In this document: positions 9,377 through 18,049 of the stretch, piece after piece
Numbering within the stretch: the first letter of the stretch is position 1
Layout: every line of letters starts with the position of its first letter
Assembly (NCBI RefSeq): GCF_001887355.1
Contig: NZ_MPIN01000005.1
Location: 366,681 to 430,680, forward strand
From: Cystobacter ferrugineus
GTDB taxonomy: Bacteria > Myxococcota > Myxococcia > Myxococcales > Myxococcaceae
DNA: 64,000 nucleotides
Direction of reading: 5' to 3'
Position numbers and translations under genes: made by a program
The notes under the pieces: generated by a model
Databases searched by the model: none
Told to the model about the DNA's origin: nothing
What the model saw: the letters and a program-made list of their open reading frames with translations, nothing else

Positions 9377-11095
9377 ATGAGCACTTCCGCCTACTCGCGT
9401 TACCGGGCTGCATTCGTCGAGGCGCTCGCCCAGTCCCTGGGCGTGCCGGCCTCGGAGATCGACGCCCAGGTCAAGCCGGCCGATCCGGCGCACGGGGACC
9501 TGTCGTTCCCCACCTTTCCCCTGGCCAAGGCGCAGAAGAAGGCTCCTCCGGCGATCGCCGCCGGGCTCGCTCAGAACCTGAAGGTGCCTGGCCTGGAGAT
9601 CGTGGCCGCCGGCCCCTACGTCAACGCCCGCTTCTCGCTGCTGCCCTTCACCGCCGAGGTCATCGACGCGGCACGCGCCCAGGGCACGCGCTACGGCGGC
9701 GGGGACTCGGGCGCGGGCAAGACGGTGGTGATGGACTACTCCTCGCCCAACATCGCCAAGCCCATCGCCTTCCACCACATCCGCTCCACCGTCATCGGCC
9801 ACGCCGTGGCCAACCTGCACCGGGCGCTCGGCTACCGCGTGGAGGGCATCAACTACCTGGGGGACTGGGGCAAGCAGTTCGGCCTCGTCGCCGTGGGCTT
9901 CCAGGAGTACGGGGACCCCACGAAGCGCCAGGACATGGCGCACCTGGTCAAGGTGTACGTCCAGGCCAACCAGCGCGCGGAGAAGGAGCCCGCGTTCGAC
10001 GAGCGCGCCCGCGACTTCTTCCGGCGCATGGAGGCCAATGACGCCGAGGCGCTCGCGCTGTGGAAGGAGTTCCGCGAGACGTCCATCCGCGACTTCCTGC
10101 GCATCTACGCCCGGCTGGGCATCCGCTTCGAGCACATCGAAGGCGAGAGCTTCTACCAGGACAAGATGGAGCCGGTGATCGAGGAGATCTCCCGCACGGT
10201 GGGCGTCAAGCAGTCCGAGGGCGCCCTCATCGTGGACCTGCCCTACGAGGAGAACGAGCCGCCCGTGCTCCTCAAGAAGAACGACGGCAGCACGCTCTAC
10301 GCCACGCGCGACCTGGCGGCGGCCATCGACCGCCACGAGCGCTTCCACTTCGACAAGTCGCTCTACGTGGTGGCCACGGATCAGGCGCTGCACTTCCGGC
10401 AGCTCTTCCGCGTGCTCGAGGCCATGGGCCGCGACTTCGTGGACCGCATGGTGCACGTCAACTTCGGCCGCGTGCACGGCATGAGCACGCGCCAGGGCAA
10501 CGTGGTGCTGCTCACCGACGTGCTCGACGAGGCCCGCTCGCGCGCCCTCACCCTGGTGAAGAACAACATCGCGGAGGGGAAGATCCAGACGGACGACCCC
10601 GAGGCGCTGGCGGAGCAGATCGGCCTGGGCGCCATCTTCTTCGGCGACCTGAAGAACCGCCGCGCCACCGACTACACCTTCGATTGGGACGAGATCCTCA
10701 ACTTCACCGGGCACACCGGCGCCTATCTCCAGTATGCCCATGCACGTGCCTGCAACATCCTGCGCAAGGGCGGCGGCGCGCCCACCACCTATGACGCCAG
10801 CCGGCTCACGCTGCCCGAGGAACAAGCCGTGCTACGCGCCATCGCCCGGCTGCCCGTGGTGGTGCAGGAGGCGGCGGATCAACAGGAGCCGAGCTATGTC
10901 GCCCGGTGGCTGTTGGATCTGGCCGCGGAGTTCAGCCGCTACTACACCCTGGGAAACCAGGATCGGGCCAGGCGCGTCCTCCTCGAGGGGGACGAGCCAC
11001 TCAAGCAGGCGCGGCTGGCGCTCACGGATGCCACGCGCGCGGCGCTCGCCGCGGGGCTCACCCTGCTGGGAATCGCCACACCCGAGAACATGTAA
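9377..11095 (+). CDS. argS: Arginyl-tRNA synthetase
   Basis: Class I aminoacyl-tRNA synthetase, 572 residues. The N-terminal ArgRS-specific domain (HGDLSFPTFPLAKA) is followed by the catalytic core SSPNIAKPIAFHHIRST (HIGH equivalent), GYRVEGINYLGDWGKQFG, VVATDQALHFRQLF and GMSTRQGNVVLLTD (KMSKS-loop equivalent), then a DALR anticodon-binding domain with YAHARACNILRK. Start ATG 9377 gives MSTSAYSRYRAAFVEAL. Transcribed with the acyltransferase gene 34 bases downstream. Confidence 0.97.
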   Translation: MSTSAYSRYRAAFVEALAQSLGVPASEIDAQVKPADPAHGDLSFPTFPLAKAQKKAPPAIAAGLAQNLKVPGLEIVAAGPYVNARFSLLPFTAEVIDAARAQGTRYGGGDSGAGKTVVMDYSSPNIAKPIAFHHIRSTVIGHAVANLHRALGYRVEGINYLGDWGKQFGLVAVGFQEYGDPTKRQDMAHLVKVYVQANQRAEKEPAFDERARDFFRRMEANDAEALALWKEFRETSIRDFLRIYARLGIRFEHIEGESFYQDKMEPVIEEISRTVGVKQSEGALIVDLPYEENEPPVLLKKNDGSTLYATRDLAAAIDRHERFHFDKSLYVVATDQALHFRQLFRVLEAMGRDFVDRMVHVNFGRVHGMSTRQGNVVLLTDVLDEARSRALTLVKNNIAEGKIQTDDPEALAEQIGLGAIFFGDLKNRRATDYTFDWDEILNFTGHTGAYLQYAHARACNILRKGGGAPTTYDASRLTLPEEQAVLRAIARLPVVVQEAADQQEPSYVARWLLDLAAEFSRYYTLGNQDRARRVLLEGDEPLKQARLALTDATRAALAAGLTLLGIATPENM

Positions 11096-11129
11096 CGCCA
11101 CTCATCCGTGCAACTAAGGGGGCTCGCAC

Positions 11130-13682
11130 GTGGACACCGTCCTGGGACCGGCTGTCGATCATCATGAGGCGTTGAGCAAGGAGTTCGGCCCCATTTCGAG
11201 GGTATTGGGGCAGCGCTACTTCGACGGCGTCCGCTTTCCCGCGGAGGCCGAGGCGGAGCTGCGCGCGCTGCACGCCAAGGGCTTCGTGGTGCACGTCATG
11301 CGCACCACGGCGTGGATCAACTTCCTCTATCTCTCCTGGGCGAGCGTGCGCCGGGGGCTGCCGCTCATCCGGGCGGTGGTCAACCTGCGCCCCTGGTTCA
11401 CCCGCCCCTTCCGCAACGCCAAGCAGCGCGGCCCCTTCGAGGAGCGCTTCTCCCACGCGCGCGACTCGGGCAACAGCGGCCTCATCTTCCTGAAGAAGAC
11501 GGCCCTGCTGAGCGCCTCGGGCAAGGACATCGAGGAGAACCCCTTCCCCGCCCTGGTCGCCATGGCGCGCCGGGAAGAGCGCTCCGTCTTCCTCGTGCCC
11601 GAGCTCTTCGTCTGGGAGAAGCGCACCGCGCGCCTCAACCCCAACGTGTGGGACCGCGTGTTCGGCAGCCCCGAGGCACCCGGCTTCCTGCACTCGATGG
11701 TGGCCTTCTTCCGCAACTACCGCCGCGCCCAGTTCCGCGTGGGCGAGCCCATCGATCTCAAGCGCTTCATCGCGGAGAACCCCCAGGACTCCGACGAGGT
11801 GATCGCCCGCAAGGTGCGCGGCGTGCTGCACCACCACCTGTCACGCGAGACGCGCGCCGTCTTCGGTCCCCCGGAGAAGCCCGCCGATCGCATCCTCGAC
11901 GAGACGCTGCGCGATCGCACCCTGCGCAAGGCGCTCGACACCGTGGCCACGGAGAGCAACCGCAGCCCCGAGAGCGTGCTGCGCCAGGCCCGGCGCAACC
12001 TGGAGGCCATCGCCGCCCGCTCCAGCCCCACCATGCTGGCGTTCGTCTCGCCCCTGCTCGCCTGGGTCTTCAACCGCATCTACGACGGCATCGAGGTGGA
12101 CGAGGCCGGCCTCAACCGCGCCCTCAAGGCCGCCAGCAAGGCCCCGCTCGTGCTCTGCCCCTCGCACAAGAGCCACGTGGACTACCTGGTGATGAGCTGG
12201 ATCCTCTGGAACCGCGGCTACGCCGTGCCGCTCGTCGCCGCGGGCGCCAACCTGTCCTTCTGGCCGCTCGGCCCCTTCCTGCGCCGCTGCGGCGCCTTCT
12301 TCCTGCGCCGCTCCTTCAAGGACGACAAGATCTACGCCGCCACCTTCAAGGCGTACGTGAAGAAGCTCGTGCACGACGGCGTGCACCAGGAGTTCTTCCC
12401 CGAGGGCGGCCGCTCGCGCACCGGCAAGCTGCTCCAGCCCAAGCTCGGCATGTTCACCTGGCAGGTGGAGGCCGTGCTCGAGGGCGCGCGCAATGATCTC
12501 ATCTTCGTCCCCGTCTCCATCGACTACGAGAAGGTCGTGGAGTCGGACAGCTACTCGAAGGAGCTGGCCGGCGGGGAGAAGAAGCCCGAGGACTTGAAGG
12601 CCCTGCTCAGCACGCCCAAGGTGCTCGCCACGCGCTACGGCCGCATCCACCTCACCTTCGACGAGCCCCTGTCGCTCGTGGAGTTGATGAAGAGCCGCGG
12701 GCTCGAGCCTGGCCAGCCCCTGACGGACGAGCAGAAGAAGGGCCTGGTGCGCGCCCTGGGCAACCGCGTCATGTACGGCATCAGCAAGGTGTCCACCGTG
12801 ACGCCGCATGCCCTGGTGAGCTCCGCCCTGCTCTCCCACCGCCGGCGCGGCATGACCAGCCGCGAGTTGTCCGAGCGCATCCACCTGCTGCGCCGCATCG
12901 CCAGCGAGGAGCAGGCCCCCCTGGCCATGCTGCTCAAGGACTCGCCGAGCAACCCCGACGCCATGGGCCCCATCCAGGACGCCATGCGCACCTTCTGCTC
13001 CGACGGCATGGTGCGCACCCAGAAGGCTCACGGCGAGGTCATCTACCAGGCCGAGGACGAGCGCCGCGGGGAGATGGCCTTCTACAAGAACACGCTGATG
13101 AACCTGGTGGCGGCGCGCGGCCTCGTGGCCAACGCGCTGCTCGTGGGCTCCCCGGCCCCCTTCGACGAGGTGAAGGCCCGCGCCCTGTGGCTCTCGCGCC
13201 TCTTCAAGGTGGAGTTCATCTACCGGGTGGGCGCCAGCTTCGACACCATCTTCGCCGAGGTCGTCGAGCGGCTGGTGCGCATGGGCCACATCCTCCACGA
13301 AGGCACCACGTTGAGCGTGGCCCCCGAGCCCCATGCCCGGCCAGAGCTGGAGTTCCTCGCCGACCAACTGCGCGACTACCTGGAGGCCTACCTCGTCGCC
13401 GCCCTCACGCTGCCCGAGGTGTCCACGGGCGCGGTGCAGGATCGCAAGTCCTTCGTGCGCCAGGCGCTGGACCTCGGCCGGGCCGAGTACCACTCCGGCC
13501 GCATCACCGCCGCCGAGTCACTCGCCAAGGTGACGATGGAGAACGCGGTGGCCTACATGCTCGACCAGCGCTACCTCGTGGAGGAGGACAAGAAGCTCAA
13601 GCTCGGCCCCGCCGCGCCCGACGTGGCGGCGACCCGGCAGTTCGCCGAGGAGATCCGCCGCTACCTGCGCCACCAGCGCTGA
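11130..13682 (+). CDS. plsB: Glycerol-3-phosphate 1-O-acyltransferase, PlsB type
   Basis: Membrane-associated acyltransferase of 850 residues that makes lysophosphatidate in phospholipid synthesis; E. coli PlsB is of similar size. GTG start at 11130 with AAGGGGG eight bases upstream. All acyltransferase blocks are visible in the middle of the protein: HKSHVDYL (block I, H-x4-D), GAFFLRRSF (II), FPEGGRSRTGK (III) and FVPVSIDYEKV (IV). The long N-terminal part (ARRNLEAIAARSS and before) and the C-terminal helical part are typical of PlsB rather than of short PlsC. Convergent with the lipoprotein gene to its right; a shared hairpin lies between them. Confidence 0.88.
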   Translation: MDTVLGPAVDHHEALSKEFGPISRVLGQRYFDGVRFPAEAEAELRALHAKGFVVHVMRTTAWINFLYLSWASVRRGLPLIRAVVNLRPWFTRPFRNAKQRGPFEERFSHARDSGNSGLIFLKKTALLSASGKDIEENPFPALVAMARREERSVFLVPELFVWEKRTARLNPNVWDRVFGSPEAPGFLHSMVAFFRNYRRAQFRVGEPIDLKRFIAENPQDSDEVIARKVRGVLHHHLSRETRAVFGPPEKPADRILDETLRDRTLRKALDTVATESNRSPESVLRQARRNLEAIAARSSPTMLAFVSPLLAWVFNRIYDGIEVDEAGLNRALKAASKAPLVLCPSHKSHVDYLVMSWILWNRGYAVPLVAAGANLSFWPLGPFLRRCGAFFLRRSFKDDKIYAATFKAYVKKLVHDGVHQEFFPEGGRSRTGKLLQPKLGMFTWQVEAVLEGARNDLIFVPVSIDYEKVVESDSYSKELAGGEKKPEDLKALLSTPKVLATRYGRIHLTFDEPLSLVELMKSRGLEPGQPLTDEQKKGLVRALGNRVMYGISKVSTVTPHALVSSALLSHRRRGMTSRELSERIHLLRRIASEEQAPLAMLLKDSPSNPDAMGPIQDAMRTFCSDGMVRTQKAHGEVIYQAEDERRGEMAFYKNTLMNLVAARGLVANALLVGSPAPFDEVKARALWLSRLFKVEFIYRVGASFDTIFAEVVERLVRMGHILHEGTTLSVAPEPHARPELEFLADQLRDYLEAYLVAALTLPEVSTGAVQDRKSFVRQALDLGRAEYHSGRITAAESLAKVTMENAVAYMLDQRYLVEEDKKLKLGPAAPDVAATRQFAEEIRRYLRHQR

Positions 13683-13700
13683 GCCGCGGCCCCCTCCCCT

Positions 13701-13728
13701 CGCACGGAGGCCCTCACGGCTCCGTGCG
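13701..13728. terminator. Hairpin between convergent plsB and lipoprotein genes
   Basis: CGCACGGAG (13701-13709) and CTCCGTGCG (13720-13728) form a perfect 9-base stem with a 10-base loop. The stop codon of the leftward lipoprotein gene (13714-13716) sits in the loop. Position between converging genes suggests a bidirectional terminator. There is no T run on either side, so the termination mechanism is unclear. Confidence 0.45.
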
Positions 13729-14148
13729 GAAGGGCACCCGCACCTCTTGCGCGAGCGGATTGCCCTGGGTGTCCGTGAGCAGCGTGCGCAGCACCAGCGT
13801 GTAGGCGGTGCCCGGAGTGAAGGCGCCGGAGCTGGCGCGCACCGTGACCGTGGAGGGCACGTCCCCGCGCTCGATGTCGTCCTGCCCCTCCGGCTCCGCG
13901 GGCACCAACACCTCCAGCGGCACCTCCGCCCGGCCCTCGAAGACGGCGATGCCCGGGCGCAGCGTGCGCGCGTCCATCCGCTCGGAGAAGAGGATCTGCA
14001 GCGTGCCACCCGCCTCCACCGTGCCCCCGGCGCTCGGCTCGGTGGACACCACGTCTGGCGGATCCGCGTCGGCCGCGGCGAGGAAGGGATCACCAGGCTC
14101 CAGGCACGCCGCGCAGCCCAGGAGGCCCAGCCACAAGAACCGGCGCAT
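13714..14148 (-). CDS. Ig-like (SbsA/Big-type) lipoprotein of the cytochrome operon
   Basis: Small exported protein of 144 residues. ATG 14148 gives MRRFLWLGLLGCAACLEPGD, a lipoprotein signal with Cys at positions 12 and 15, either of which could be lipidated. The rest (DVVSTEPSAGGTVEAGGTLQ, LFSERMDARTLRPGIAVFEG, YTLVLRTLLTDTQGNPLAQE) is one bacterial Ig-like domain of the SbsA type. Its ATG overlaps the cytochrome stop by one base (TGATG), so it is made together with the cytochrome and is probably an accessory surface or anchoring subunit. Confidence 0.75.
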   Translation of the reverse strand: MRRFLWLGLLGCAACLEPGDPFLAAADADPPDVVSTEPSAGGTVEAGGTLQILFSERMDARTLRPGIAVFEGRAEVPLEVLVPAEPEGQDDIERGDVPSTVTVRASSGAFTPGTAYTLVLRTLLTDTQGNPLAQEVRVPFRTEP

Positions 14149-15320
14149 CAGCGGCACCCCTTCTGGGAGAGGCTCGACTCGGTGTGACACTTGAGGCAGG
14201 CCCGATCATTGCTCGCCGCCACGCGCTTGCACGCCGCGGCGAACCCATCCGGGTGCGGGTTCACCTGCCGCCCCGTCATCCCCGAGTGGCACGTGAGGCA
14301 CGACTCCTCGCGGTGACAGGACACGCACGACTGCATGTCCCGCGACGCCGCGACGCCGTGGTGCTGCGGCCCGGGCACTTCCACCCAGGAGTTGTAGTCC
14401 GGGTGCACCTTCACGTTGCGCGCGCGCAGCGAGCGATCCGCGTTCTGCCCCACTCCCGAGCGCTCGTGGCACGCGACGCAGAAGGACTGCGCGCGGTGGC
14501 AGCTCGAGCAGCGCGTGGAGTCCTGGCGCGCCTGGATGGGGTGCAGGGTGATGAAGTCGTTGGGGTGCACCGACAGCGGCTTCTGGAGCGCGTCGTGGCA
14601 CGTCTGGCAATAGGACTCGGTGTGGCACGACAGGCACGTGCCCCGGTCCATCGACGCGCGGTTGCCGTGGTTGAACTCGTAGCGGGGGCCGTGGTCCAGG
14701 CCGAGGGGATCTCCCTGCATGGGGCGCAGGATGCCGGAGGGGAAGGTGAGCTGCAGTCGCCCCGAGGGCTGCTTCAGGTGGCAGGCGCCGCACTCCTTCG
14801 GGGCCTGGTGGCCGTCATGGCACTTGAGGCACGTGGCCATCTTCGGCAACTGCTGCCGGGTGGCGAGCTGCACGTCCGTCATGGCGCCATGGCACGTCGC
14901 GCAGTCCACCTTCTTCTGCACGTGAAGCTGGTGGTTGAAGTTCAGGTTGGCCGGGGGCGCGTCCAGCTTCGGCGGTGCCAGGTGCACCGTGGCGTCGAAG
15001 CCCGGATGGCACACGTTGCAGGCGGACGGGGGATCCGTCTTCGCGCCCTTTCTCGCCGCGTCGAGGTCGTGACACGTCTCGCACTCCTCGTGGCCCGGCA
15101 GGTTGCGATCCTTCACCGAGGCACTCGTCCGGGCGCTGTCATGGCACGTGGTGCACTCGGCCCCCGCCTCCAGGTGCTGCTTGTGATCGAAGCGCACGGG
15201 GATGCGTTGGGCCGGGTAGATGGCGAGGCTGCGCTCGTTCGCGGTGGCGGCCCAGGCGAGGCCGGCCACCACCAGGGACAGGGCGACGAGGCCCAGGACG
15301 ATTCGGGACTGGCGCTCCAT
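14148..15320 (-). CDS. Exported 13-heme cytochrome c
   Basis: Periplasmic or outer-membrane multiheme electron carrier, 390 residues, with a signal segment in the first 24 residues (VALSLVVAGLAWAAT). I count thirteen CxxCH heme-attachment motifs: CTTCH, CETCH, CNVCH, CATCH, CLKCH, CGACH, CLSCH, CQTCH, CSSCH, CVACH, CVSCH, CLTCH, CLKCH. Extra histidines in FDHKQH, FNHQLH and EFNHGN can serve as distal ligands. There is no extra catalytic domain, so the job is electron transfer. It lies directly after the barrel gene (stop TAG immediately before ATG) and is coupled to the lipoprotein. This order resembles porin-cytochrome conduits, but I cannot assign it to a named family. Confidence 0.92.
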   Translation of the reverse strand: MERQSRIVLGLVALSLVVAGLAWAATANERSLAIYPAQRIPVRFDHKQHLEAGAECTTCHDSARTSASVKDRNLPGHEECETCHDLDAARKGAKTDPPSACNVCHPGFDATVHLAPPKLDAPPANLNFNHQLHVQKKVDCATCHGAMTDVQLATRQQLPKMATCLKCHDGHQAPKECGACHLKQPSGRLQLTFPSGILRPMQGDPLGLDHGPRYEFNHGNRASMDRGTCLSCHTESYCQTCHDALQKPLSVHPNDFITLHPIQARQDSTRCSSCHRAQSFCVACHERSGVGQNADRSLRARNVKVHPDYNSWVEVPGPQHHGVAASRDMQSCVSCHREESCLTCHSGMTGRQVNPHPDGFAAACKRVAASNDRACLKCHTESSLSQKGCR

Positions 15321-16817
15321 CTACAAGCTCGCCTTCAGATCGAAGAGGAAGAACACCTTGGTGTCCCAGCGGGTGTAGGGGTTCACGTTCTGCTCGAACA
15401 CCAGCGACACGCGCGCGGCCCGGGTGAGCGCCTGGCTCGCCCAGAGCTGCGCGCCCAGGAAGCCGCCCGCGAGCAGGGGATTGAAACCATCATGGATGTA
15501 CGCCGCGCTCAGCCGCCCATCCAGGGTGGTGCGGCCCTCGCGGAAGCCGTAGCCCGCGGTGAGATCCGCCCAGAGCTGCGTGCCGCCATACCCCCCGCGC
15601 ACGGACACATCCAGCGCGGAGCGGAAGCGATCCCTCCGCAGCGCCGCCCCCGCCGAGCCGCCCACGGTGAAGGAGGGCTGTCCGCCCGCGGCCTTCGCCG
15701 CCTCGGCCAGTTGCAGCGAGCTGTTGAGCACGGTGTGGTAGAGGCTGCCCACCGCCTGGACGTAGTAGCGCAGGGTGCCGCGCGGGAAGAAGTCCACGCG
15801 CACGCGCGCCTCGTCGCGGGGCGCGTAGGCGAACCAGTACCAGATGGAGTCGGCGGAGAAGACGGGCGACAGGCGCATCGCCTCGCCACTCACGGCCAGG
15901 GCCTCCGCGTCCCAGCGCACCTGGAGCCGGGCCTGCGCGGGCTTGAGCTGCAACAGGTCCACGTCCACGCCCGCCACCGCGTTCAACCCGAGGCCCCGTC
16001 CATACCGGGCCTCCACCGTCGCGCGCTCGACGTCCGTCTTGCCCGCCAGCAGCGCCCGGCGGTAGCCCACGGACGCCGATACCCCCTGGACGTTCTCCAA
16101 CAGCAGCTTCGCGCCGTACACGGGCTCGGGCGCCGTGAGCGTTGGATCCGCGCCGGGCACGCCCTGCTCCAGGCGCCGGGTGTCGCTCTCGCGGACGCCA
16201 TCGGGCTGGTACACCGAGGAGGACAGGAACCCCGCCCCCTTCACCCACAGCCCGCCATACACCTCGGCGCCCAGCCCCACCGGGCTCACGTAGCGCAGGC
16301 TCAGTCCGTCGAAGGCCAGGATGTCCGACACGTCCCCGTAGAGCTGCCGGCCGAGCCGCCCCTCGACACCGCCCACCCCGTAGCGCACGAAGGCGTAGAG
16401 CAGGTCCGCGTCCTCCGAGCGCTCGCCGTCGATCTTCGCCGCCTCCCCGCGCGGCAGACCGAAATCCGCGAAGATGCGCAGGCTGGATTCGAAGCCCAGA
16501 TCCTGCCCGGTGACGAGCTCGTACCCGGCGACCCCCAGGTACTGGACGATGCGCCGGCGCGGCAGCAGCACGGGCTCGCCCGGCGAGGCGTCGCGCCAGG
16601 AGCGGATCTGATACACCTGGGCCTCGGTGCGCGCCTCCACCTGGAACGCCGAGGCCGAGGCCACCGACGAACCGAGCAGCACCGTCAGCAACCCCGCGCG
16701 CTGGAGCCCGACCCGCTCCCGCCCGCTCGTCCGTCGCCGTGTTCGTTCTTCGAATGGGGGCGTCAAGGTCCGGGCATTATAGAAGCGCTTCGCGCCTGGA
16801 TGTCGTGTTTTACACAT
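15321..16817 (-). CDS. Putative outer-membrane beta-barrel partner of the cytochrome
   Basis: Up to 498 residues. A hydrophobic signal (GLLTVLLGSSVASASA) lies around residues 42-57 and is followed by many alternating short strands rich in Tyr, Gly and Arg (VEGRLGRQLYGDVSDILAFD, GLSLRYVSPVGLGAEVYGGL, YVQAVGSLYHTVLNSSLQLA), as in barrels. The start is uncertain. ATG 16817 gives a long n-region and there is a perfect TATAAT at 16781-16776 inside it, so initiation may be nearer 16766 (TTG). First gene of the barrel-cytochrome-lipoprotein operon; a porin sheath for the cytochrome is the obvious reading but is inference. No characterised homologue recognised. Confidence 0.7.
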   Translation of the reverse strand: MCKTRHPGAKRFYNARTLTPPFEERTRRRTSGRERVGLQRAGLLTVLLGSSVASASAFQVEARTEAQVYQIRSWRDASPGEPVLLPRRRIVQYLGVAGYELVTGQDLGFESSLRIFADFGLPRGEAAKIDGERSEDADLLYAFVRYGVGGVEGRLGRQLYGDVSDILAFDGLSLRYVSPVGLGAEVYGGLWVKGAGFLSSSVYQPDGVRESDTRRLEQGVPGADPTLTAPEPVYGAKLLLENVQGVSASVGYRRALLAGKTDVERATVEARYGRGLGLNAVAGVDVDLLQLKPAQARLQVRWDAEALAVSGEAMRLSPVFSADSIWYWFAYAPRDEARVRVDFFPRGTLRYYVQAVGSLYHTVLNSSLQLAEAAKAAGGQPSFTVGGSAGAALRRDRFRSALDVSVRGGYGGTQLWADLTAGYGFREGRTTLDGRLSAAYIHDGFNPLLAGGFLGAQLWASQALTRAARVSLVFEQNVNPYTRWDTKVFFLFDLKASL

Positions 16818-16846
16818 CCCCTTCTCTCGCAGCCGGAGTCCCTTTG

Positions 16847-18049
16847 GTGGAAGACGTCAGCCCCAACCCCGCCCCCGCTTCCGGATCCAGGCCGCTGGAT
16901 CCGCTGAGCGTGGCGGTGGCCGCCACCCTGGCGGTGTTCCTCGCCTTCCTGCTCGTCTCGCCCGTGCAGGTGCTCAACCTGGCCCTGGGCGTCTGGTTCA
17001 CCCAGCTCTTCGTCTTCCTCGGTGGAGGCTGGCTCGTGCTGAGCGCCACCGGGCGGGCTCCGGCGCGCTACACCGGCCTGTCCACCTGGAGCGTGGGGTC
17101 CGCGGCGTTCGGCTTCGCCCTGGGGGTGGCCAACTTCTTCGGCATCATCGCCCCCGTGCAGTACCTGGCCCAGTTCGTCCTGCCCGCGTCCTGGAATGAC
17201 TACGACGTGTCGGGCATCTTCCTGGGACACTCGCCCGTGGAACTGGCCCTCATCGTGGCGGGCCTGGGCATCGGCGCGCCCCTGTGCGAGGAGTTCTTCT
17301 TCCGGGGCGTCTTCTTCCGAGGGCTGCTGTCGCGGGGCGGCCCGCCGTGGCGCGCCCTGTTCTTCTCCGCGGCCCTCTTCAGCGCGTTCCACCTGGACCG
17401 GATGGGCTTCGTGTCGCGCCTGGAGCTGGGCCTGCTGTTCGGCTGGCTCCTGTGGCGCACGGGCTCGCTGTGGCCCGGCATCCTCGCGCACGCGGCCAAC
17501 AACCTCGTGTCCACGGCGCTCTTCTTCAGCGCCCAGCACCTCGAGCCCGCGCAGACACCCTCCCCCGGCGACGAGGGCCGGATGGTGGTGCTGCTCGCTC
17601 TCGGAGGCTGCGCGGTGCTGCTCGGACTGCTGTCCGCCGCGCGCCGCTTTCCGGGCCTGTTGGGGGGACCGCTCCGTCCGGCCGAGGAGCGGGAGGCCCC
17701 CGAGCCGCCCGTCCACCTGGAGCCCCCGGCGCGGCTGCTGCGCCGCGCCTTCCCCGGGATGATGGCCGCGACGCTGGTGCTGGGCGCCTACGTCGTCCTG
17801 GATCCCGTGGGCATCGAGTTGAGCCAGGTGGATCTGCGCTACCCGCTCGCCCCCGTTCCCGAGGAAGCGCCGGATGCCCTGCACGCCGAGCGCAATGCCC
17901 TCTATGAACTCCGGGTGCGCGCCCGCCGGGGCGAGACGCCCGTGGGAGCATACGCCCAGGAGCGCCGCCGACAGTCCCGGCAGTCAGGAGGAGGCCGGCC
18001 CCCCGTCCTTCCCGCCCCGAACCTCCCCCCATCGAAGGAATCCCCGTGA
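16847..18049 (+). CDS. CPBP-family intramembrane metalloprotease (CAAX protease-like)
   Basis: Integral membrane protein of about 400 residues, start GTG 16847 with GGAG eight bases before. Several hydrophobic helices (LAVFLAFLLVSPVQVLNLAL and following) surround the family motifs CEEFFFRGVFFRGLL (EExxxR), FSAFHLDR and ILAHAANNLVST, which supply the predicted metal ligands and catalytic Glu. About 120 residues after the core include another helix and a Pro/Arg-rich tail not typical of the family. Bacterial members act in peptide maturation, immunity to bacteriocins or protein anchoring; the substrate is unknown. Its last 4 bases overlap the HipA-like gene. Confidence 0.85.
   Translation: MEDVSPNPAPASGSRPLDPLSVAVAATLAVFLAFLLVSPVQVLNLALGVWFTQLFVFLGGGWLVLSATGRAPARYTGLSTWSVGSAAFGFALGVANFFGIIAPVQYLAQFVLPASWNDYDVSGIFLGHSPVELALIVAGLGIGAPLCEEFFFRGVFFRGLLSRGGPPWRALFFSAALFSAFHLDRMGFVSRLELGLLFGWLLWRTGSLWPGILAHAANNLVSTALFFSAQHLEPAQTPSPGDEGRMVVLLALGGCAVLLGLLSAARRFPGLLGGPLRPAEEREAPEPPVHLEPPARLLRRAFPGMMAATLVLGAYVVLDPVGIELSQVDLRYPLAPVPEEAPDALHAERNALYELRVRARRGETPVGAYAQERRRQSRQSGGGRPPVLPAPNLPPSKESP

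Noticed and set aside
11841-13493. Minus-strand open frame inside plsB
   Set aside because: Shadow of the PlsB gene, whose acyltransferase blocks are all on the plus strand.
13740-15320. Reading the cytochrome as a nitrite or sulfite reductase
   Set aside because: No CxxCK motif or catalytic domain is visible; all motifs are CxxCH.
14184-16907. Plus-strand open frame of 907 codons opposite the cytochrome operon
   Set aside because: Arg/His/Ala-rich shadow; the minus strand shows thirteen heme motifs and signal peptides.
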